Below are positions 15,360 to 18,574 of a stretch of DNA of 18,574 bases, piece after piece (within the stretch, counting starts at the first letter, position 1; every line of letters begins with the position of its first letter). The notes under the pieces were generated by a model. It ran no database searches, was not told where the DNA came from, and worked only from the letters and a program-made list of their open reading frames with translations. A program made the position numbers and the translations under genes. This DNA is from CAYWMP01 sp964459445 (lineage in GTDB: Bacteria; Desulfobacterota; DSM-4660; Desulfatiglandales; HGW-15): the NCBI GenBank assembly GCA_964459445.1, contig CAYWMP010000119.1, forward strand, positions 1-18,574, in the 5' to 3' direction.

Positions 15360-16769
15360 ATGGATGAGGGGAAAATCGTTCAGGTTATTGGTCCTGTTGT
15401 AGATGTGGAGTTTTCCGAAGGGGAGCTTCCACCCATTTTTTCTGCCGTTAACATCACGAACCCGGCCATTGACGACACAGAGGATAATCTCGTTATTGAA
15501 GTGGCCCAGCACTTGGGGGATAACGTGGTTCGATGTATCGCAATGGACAGCACGGATGGGCTCGTCCGGGGCATGAAGGCCAAGAATACGGCCAAACCGA
15601 TTCAGATGCCCGTAGGGGACCCCACACTCGGCCGGGTACTGAATGTGGTGGGACGCCCGGTCGACGGCTTGGGTCCGGTGGATGCAAATGAATTCTATCC
15701 GATTCACCGACACGCTCCCGAGTTTGTGGAGCAGGATACCTCAGTCACCGTGCTTGAAACCGGAGTCAAGGTCATCGACCTCCTCGTGCCCTTTCCCCGT
15801 GGCGGGAAGATGGGGATGTTCGGCGGCGCCGGTGTCGGCAAGACCGTGGTCATGATGGAGATGATCCACAATATCGCCATGGAACACGGCGGTATCAGCG
15901 TCTTTGCGGGCGTGGGTGAACGAACGAGAGAGGGAAACGACCTCTACCTTGAAATGAAGGAATCGGGTGTTCTTCCGAGGGCTGCCTTGATCTATGGACA
16001 GATGACGGAGCCGCCCGGCGCCAGGGCCAGAGTGGCCCTTTCAGCCCTTACGGCTGCGGAGTACTACAGAGATGAGAAGGGGCAGGACGTCCTCCTCTTC
16101 ATCGACAACATTTTCCGTTTTACACAGGCCGGATCGGAAGTTTCGGCCCTTTTAGGTCGTATTCCTTCTGCCGTTGGGTATCAGCCGACCTTGGGTACAG
16201 ACCTTGGTGAACTTCAGGAAAGAATCACTTCCACAACGAAAGGGTCCATTACCTCGGTCCAGTGTGTGTATGTGCCGGCGGACGACTTGACCGATCCCGC
16301 CCCTGCAACCACCTTTGCTCATCTGGACGGTACCGTGGTACTTTCAAGACCCATTTCGGAGCTGGGAATTTATCCTGCGGTGGACCCCCTTGATTCCACG
16401 TCAAGGATCCTGGATCCGAACGTGCTGGGTGAAGATCACTATGCCGTGGCCAGACAGACCCAGCAGATTCTCCAGAAATATACCGACTTGCAGGACATTA
16501 TCGCCATCCTGGGCATGGATGAACTCTCCGATGAAGATAAGCTAACTGTTGCCAGGGCGAGACGAATTCAAAAATTTCTATCCCAGCCCTTCCATGTGGC
16601 GGAGGCATTTACCGGGAAAAAGGGCGCGTATGTGTCTGTAAAGGAAACCATACGAGGCTTTAAGGAGATCATCGAAGGCAAACACGACGATCTGCCAGAA
16701 ATGGCATTCTATATGGTAGGCGGCATCGACGAGGCCAAGCAAAAGGCCGAAGACATGGCCTCCGCCTAG
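15360..16769 (+). CDS. atpD: F-type ATP synthase subunit beta (AtpD)
   Basis: Beta carries the catalytic nucleotide sites of F1. The 469-residue product has the usual length with the P-loop GGAGVGKT (155-162), the catalytic glutamate in GERTREGND (Glu187, Arg188), Walker B LLFIDN (246-250, Asp249), the ALLGRIPSAVGYQPTL signature and the C-terminal DELSDEDK region, which matches the DELSEED lever that contacts gamma. The ATG at 15360 is preceded by a perfect AGGAGG (15341-15346) at a long spacing of 13 bases; no other in-frame start is better placed. The 59 bp gap before it contains no terminator. The next gene, atpC, is 17 bp downstream. Confidence 0.98.
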   Translation: MDEGKIVQVIGPVVDVEFSEGELPPIFSAVNITNPAIDDTEDNLVIEVAQHLGDNVVRCIAMDSTDGLVRGMKAKNTAKPIQMPVGDPTLGRVLNVVGRPVDGLGPVDANEFYPIHRHAPEFVEQDTSVTVLETGVKVIDLLVPFPRGGKMGMFGGAGVGKTVVMMEMIHNIAMEHGGISVFAGVGERTREGNDLYLEMKESGVLPRAALIYGQMTEPPGARARVALSALTAAEYYRDEKGQDVLLFIDNIFRFTQAGSEVSALLGRIPSAVGYQPTLGTDLGELQERITSTTKGSITSVQCVYVPADDLTDPAPATTFAHLDGTVVLSRPISELGIYPAVDPLDSTSRILDPNVLGEDHYAVARQTQQILQKYTDLQDIIAILGMDELSDEDKLTVARARRIQKFLSQPFHVAEAFTGKKGAYVSVKETIRGFKEIIEGKHDDLPEMAFYMVGGIDEAKQKAEDMASA

Positions 16770-16786
16770 AATGAGGTTGCGAATTT

Positions 16787-17197
16787 ATGGCTAAATTGAA
16801 TCTGGAAGTTGTTACCCCTGAAAAAGTCTTGGTCAGCCAGGAAGCGGATATGGTGGTTGCGCCCGGATCCGAGGGTGAGTTTGGCATCTTGCCCAGCCAC
16901 ATTTCCTTTTTATCCGGTATCGTTCCGGGGGAGCTGCGATATACATCCGGAAATGAGAGCGTATCTCTTGCCGTGACAACGGGTTTTGCCGAAGTTTCCA
17001 GCGACAAGGTATCGGTCCTCGTGGATGCCGCCGAAAGGGCCACGGAGATCGATGTCGAAAGGGCACAGAGTGCCATTGAAAGGGCCAGTGAGAGATTGGC
17101 CAAAGATAGAGGGACTGAAGATATTGACTTTATGAGAGCCGAGGCAGCCTTGAAAAGGGCGATTATGCGAATCAGACTCGCTGAAAAAGTTCGATAA
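16787..17197 (+). CDS. atpC: F-type ATP synthase subunit epsilon (AtpC)
   Basis: Epsilon attaches the gamma shaft to the c-ring and can inhibit ATP hydrolysis through its C-terminal helices. The 136-residue product has the N-terminal beta-sandwich (about 1-85: LNLEVVTPEKVLVSQEADMV, PGSEGEFGILPSHISFLSGI) and a C-terminal helical hairpin (about 88-134). It starts at ATG 16787 with a GAGGTT ribosome site in the 17 bp after atpD, and it is the last gene of the operon: the terminator lies 34 bp after its stop. The operon thus has all five F1 subunits and both stalk subunits, but no a, c or AtpI gene. Confidence 0.96.
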   Translation: MAKLNLEVVTPEKVLVSQEADMVVAPGSEGEFGILPSHISFLSGIVPGELRYTSGNESVSLAVTTGFAEVSSDKVSVLVDAAERATEIDVERAQSAIERASERLAKDRGTEDIDFMRAEAALKRAIMRIRLAEKVR

Positions 17198-17230
17198 CTC
17201 ACTAGTTCCATAAATTTTGAATCGATAGGG

Positions 17231-17257
17231 AAGGCAAGCGCTAAGCTTGCCTTTTTT
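17231..17257 (+). terminator. Intrinsic terminator of the atp operon
   Basis: AAGGCAAGC (17231-17239) and GCTTGCCTT pair perfectly around the loop GCTAA, followed by an unbroken run of six T (17252-17257). This is a textbook rho-independent terminator, 34 bp after atpC. Confidence 0.92.
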
Positions 17258-17258
17258 A

Positions 17259-17287
17259 TTGACCTTTTCCGACATAGGGGCTAAGAT
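17259..17287 (+). promoter_or_regulatory. Probable promoter of zapB-zapA
   Basis: TTGACC (17259-17264), a 17 bp spacer and TAAGAT (17282-17287, 4 of 6) begin two bases after the T-run of the atp terminator. The predicted start, near 17294, leaves a leader of about 84 bases before the ZapB-like gene. Placement right after the terminator fits an independent transcription unit. Confidence 0.5.
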
Positions 17288-17377
17288 TCGAGATCAATTT
17301 TTCGATATTTAACAAGGTTTTCTCTGCAATACTCGAAGGTGAGGTTGTAAAATCGATTCTGTGATCAAGGATGCCCT

Positions 17378-17614
17378 ATGGGAAATAGTGAAGAGAATGG
17401 CCAGTTCCAATTGCTGGAAGAAAAGATAAATTCACTCATTGAATACATCGGTTCATCCAAGAAGGAAAAGGCATCTCTACTGGAAAAGGTAGAGATACAG
17501 GAAGAAAAAATAGCGGATCTTGCAGGCGAGTTGGAAAAACTCAAAACAACCAAGGAGAACGCCAAACAAAGAATCGCTTCACTCCTGGAAAAGTTGGAGC
17601 GATTGGACGTGTAG
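17378..17614 (+). CDS. zapB: Small coiled-coil protein, ZapB-like cell division factor
   Basis: The 78-residue product is almost entirely alpha-helical coiled coil, with Leu/Ile at heptad positions (LLEEKINSLIEYI, LLEKVEIQEEKIADLAGELEKL, RIASLLEKLERL) and no Cys, Trp or membrane segment. ZapB in Escherichia coli is an 81-residue antiparallel coiled coil that binds ZapA and strengthens the FtsZ ring. Coiled-coil proteins diverge fast, so the call rests on length, composition and being directly upstream of zapA, an arrangement known in deltaproteobacteria. The ATG at 17378 follows AAGGA by seven bases. The stop codon lies inside a small hairpin (17605-17620). Other small coiled-coil functions are possible. 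Confidence 0.7.
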   Translation: MGNSEENGQFQLLEEKINSLIEYIGSSKKEKASLLEKVEIQEEKIADLAGELEKLKTTKENAKQRIASLLEKLERLDV

Positions 17615-17620
17615 ACGTCC
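17605..17620 (+). other. Hairpin over the zapB stop codon
   Basis: GGACGT (17605-17610) and ACGTCC (17615-17620) form a perfect 6 bp stem with loop GTAG; the stop TAG (17612-17614) is in the loop. There is no T-run, so it is not a terminator. Confidence 0.5.
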
Positions 17621-17631
17621 GTTATTTCGAG

Positions 17632-17662
17632 AAAATGCCGGATATTTTCCGGAATCCATTTT
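17632..17662 (+). other. Hairpin in the zapB-zapA spacer
   Basis: AAAATG-CCGGA (17632-17642) pairs with TCCGG (17648-17652) and, past a 4-base bulge, with CATTTT (17657-17662), giving an 11 bp stem around the loop TATTT. It ends 11 bases before the zapA ribosome site, so in RNA it could affect zapA translation or transcript processing. Only the pairing is seen; the role is a guess. Confidence 0.5.
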
Positions 17663-17686
17663 AAACGGTTGTTGGGAGAACCTGTT

Positions 17687-17968
17687 TTGTCGGAGTCATA
17701 TAAAGTAGAAATTCTGGGCAATGAGTATCTCGTCAAGAGCGAAGAGGATGAAGAACAAGTCCAGAGAATTGCGGCCTATGTCAATGAGAAACTAATGGAA
17801 ATGCAGGAGAAAACCGAAAGGCTTTCAGCAAAGAAAACGGCAATATTGGTCGCTCTAAACATAGCCAGTGACTATTTTCAATTGGTCAAAGAGCGCGATG
17901 AATTGAAGAAGGGTCTCCGGCAAAGAACGGAAGATTTGGTAAGTCAAATCGATTCAGCCATAGGCTGA
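17687..17968 (+). CDS. zapA: Cell division protein ZapA
   Basis: ZapA binds FtsZ and bundles its protofilaments at midcell, and links to ZapB. The product is 93 residues from TTG 17687, close to the family norm: an N-terminal globular domain (SYKVEILGNEYLVKSEEDEEQVQRIAAYVNEKL), then a C-terminal coiled coil with the conserved AALNIASDYFQL-type helix (here VALNIASDYFQLVKERDEL). TTG 17687 is preferred over TTG 17669 because GGGAGA (17674-17679) sits 7 bases before it, while the earlier TTG has no ribosome site; the choice changes the N-terminus by six residues. It lies 72 bp after the ZapB-like gene and is probably co-transcribed with it. In many proteobacteria ssrS follows zapA directly. Confidence 0.9.
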   Translation: MSESYKVEILGNEYLVKSEEDEEQVQRIAAYVNEKLMEMQEKTERLSAKKTAILVALNIASDYFQLVKERDELKKGLRQRTEDLVSQIDSAIG

Positions 17969-18140
17969 TTTGCTATTCATGCTTGTCTGAGTTTGGAGGT
18001 TCTCAGAAGGAAGGGTCTTGATTGGCCCGCAAAATATATATTATGATTGTTTTCGATTCAGTATTTATTAAGTGCTGTTTTAAAGATATATCATAGGAGA
18101 GATGGATATTCATGATAGGTGGAAAATTAAAGGGCTAAGT

Positions 18141-18290
18141 TCACTTAGGTGGCTGAAATATAAAAAGATTCCAGTTTAAAATGTTGTAGATCCCGGTTAT
18201 GCAGAATAGAGTAAAAAGAAGAAAACGAAGATTGACCGTGCCGCCAATCCTGGGCAACAGGCCCGTTTCAGGTTTGCCCTTTTCGTCCAT
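18141..18290 (-). CDS. Possible small membrane protein (49 residues), unrecognised
   Basis: An ATG at 18288-18290 opens a 49-residue frame ending in TGA at 18141-18143. The product has a polar, charged start (MDEKGKPETGLLPRIGG), then a hydrophobic stretch (residues about 23-45: FLLFTLFCITGIYNILNWNLFIF) long enough for one membrane helix, and a short PPK tail. I do not recognise a family. Against it, the ribosome site is weak (GGA, 10 bases away), no promoter is clear, and the frame is short enough to occur by chance. For it, the composition looks protein-like and the stop falls in a palindrome (CTAAG-TGAA-CTTAG on this strand) followed by a T-rich stretch that could be a weak terminator. Low confidence. 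Confidence 0.28.
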   Translation of the reverse strand: MDEKGKPETGLLPRIGGTVNLRFLLFTLFCITGIYNILNWNLFIFQPPK

Positions 18291-18428
18291 GAAGAATTAG
18301 TCCGCCAATTTTTCCTGCCGCAATGTATTCATCCCTCTGAATTAGACCGCTCGAAAGTTCTACAATTTATTTTATGTCCATGACTTTTGTTCGGCACTGT
18401 TTTGCACAAAATCCGTGGAATTCCCTTT

Positions 18429-18460
18429 CTCCGCAGTGGTAAGGCAACGGAGGGTGGAAG
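18429..18460. repeat. Diverged relative of the mreD-mrdA palindromic repeat
   Basis: CTCCGCAGTGGTAAGGCAAC plus GGAGG (18429-18453) matches 20 of 25 positions of CTCCGCAGTAGCACTGCTAC plus GGAGG at 7253-7277. The following GGTGGAA extends an exact 13-base match, ACGGAGGGTGGAA, to the complement of the left flank of the first copy. The shared outer elements with a diverged centre suggest two members of a dispersed repeat family. Confidence 0.55.
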
Positions 18461-18503
18461 GGGGAATAAAGGCAGGGGGCGCTATTGTAGAAATGCATCG
18501 TAG

Positions 18504-18555
18504 AATAAGAAAAAAGTGCGGGTCATTTCTGATGGATCTGACCGTGCTTCTTTTT
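18504..18555. terminator. Probable (possibly bidirectional) intrinsic terminator
   Basis: GTGC-G-GGTCA (18516-18525) pairs with TGACCGTGC (18539-18547) in a 9 bp stem with one bulged G and two G-T wobbles. An A-rich run stands to the left (18506-18515) and TTCTTTTT (18548-18555) to the right, so it could end transcripts from either side. It may close a transcript starting at zapB or a gene entering from beyond the window. Confidence 0.5.
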
Positions 18556-18574
18556 CCAAGATAAGGACGACGTA

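Larger units (their letters stand above)
17969..18574. other. Gene-poor tail after zapA, including the usual ssrS position
   Basis: About 600 bases without a confident gene. The first 200 bases are A/T-rich. In many proteobacteria 6S RNA is encoded here, directly downstream of zapA, but I cannot see its characteristic long closing stem and central bubble, so I do not call it. What can be seen: a 14 bp palindrome CTAAGT-TC-ACTTAG (18135-18148), a possible minus-strand microprotein (18141-18290), a GGGCAA/TTGCCC hairpin with TTTT (18252-18283), a repeat relic (18429-18460) and a likely terminator (18504-18555). Confidence 0.5.

Noticed and set aside
18102..18179. 25-codon plus-strand frame after AGGAG
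   Set aside because: The ribosome site is only about two bases from the ATG, the peptide is tiny and basic, and nothing else supports it.
18252..18283. GGGCAA/TTGCCC hairpin with TTTT as a zapA operon terminator
   Set aside because: Stem of only 6 bp, 16-base loop and four T; weaker than the structure at 18504-18555, so listed only within the tail region.
18231..18300. Riboswitch-like stretch (GGGCAAACC, minus strand) resembling the start of a GEMM c-di-GMP-I riboswitch
   Set aside because: The second conserved block (ACGCAAAGC) and the tetraloop pairing are missing, and no regulated gene follows on that strand except the doubtful microprotein.

Overview
This 18.6 kb window looks like chromosomal core-gene territory from a Gram-negative, rod-shaped bacterium of the former Deltaproteobacteria (Desulfobacterota-type; the exact lineage is inferred, not proven). 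The reasons are a split F-type ATPase locus with paired b' and b subunits but no a or c subunit, a bactofilin directly upstream of it, a zapB-like/zapA pair directly downstream, and a YidC with a large periplasmic domain. G+C looks to be around 50%. Coding genes are dense and intact; I see no phage, transposase, CRISPR array, toxin-antitoxin or defence gene.

Layout. Minus strand, positions 68-4630, transcribed leftwards from a TTGACA-type promoter: rpmH, rnpA, yidD, yidC, jag (khpB), mnmE. This is the classic ribosome/membrane-insertion/tRNA-modification block often found beside dnaA and oriC, but here its upstream neighbour is mreB and no DnaA-box cluster is visible. Plus strand, 4790-10452: the cell-elongation operon mreB, mreC, mreD, mrdA (PBP2), rodA. 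MreD probably starts at a rare ATT codon, and a nest of palindromic repeats sits between mreD and mrdA. Next, 10453-10825 is a gene-free stretch with short repeats, followed by a bactofilin gene (10826-11194). A good sigma70-type promoter (11245-11273) then drives atpF', atpF, atpH, atpA, atpG, atpD, atpC (11322-17197), closed by a textbook intrinsic terminator (17231-17257). A second promoter right after it probably serves a small coiled-coil ZapB-like gene and zapA (17378-17968).

The last 600 bases (17969-18574) hold no confident gene. This is where ssrS (6S RNA) sits in many proteobacteria, but I could not recognise its structure. The stretch contains one possible 49-residue membrane microprotein on the minus strand, a probable terminator, and a diverged partial copy of the palindromic repeat found in the mre operon.

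How the genes work together: MreBCD, PBP2 and RodA form the elongasome that builds the lateral wall; bactofilin is another cytoskeletal scaffold; ZapA and the ZapB-like protein act on the FtsZ ring; the Atp genes give the complete F1 plus the peripheral stalk of ATP synthase; YidC and YidD act in membrane insertion, and YidC is known in model bacteria to insert F0 subunits. I did not find a convincing new biological system. The most worthwhile leads are the ATT start of mreD, the dispersed palindromic repeat, the RNA hairpins around the zapB-zapA junction, and the unexplained tail after zapA.
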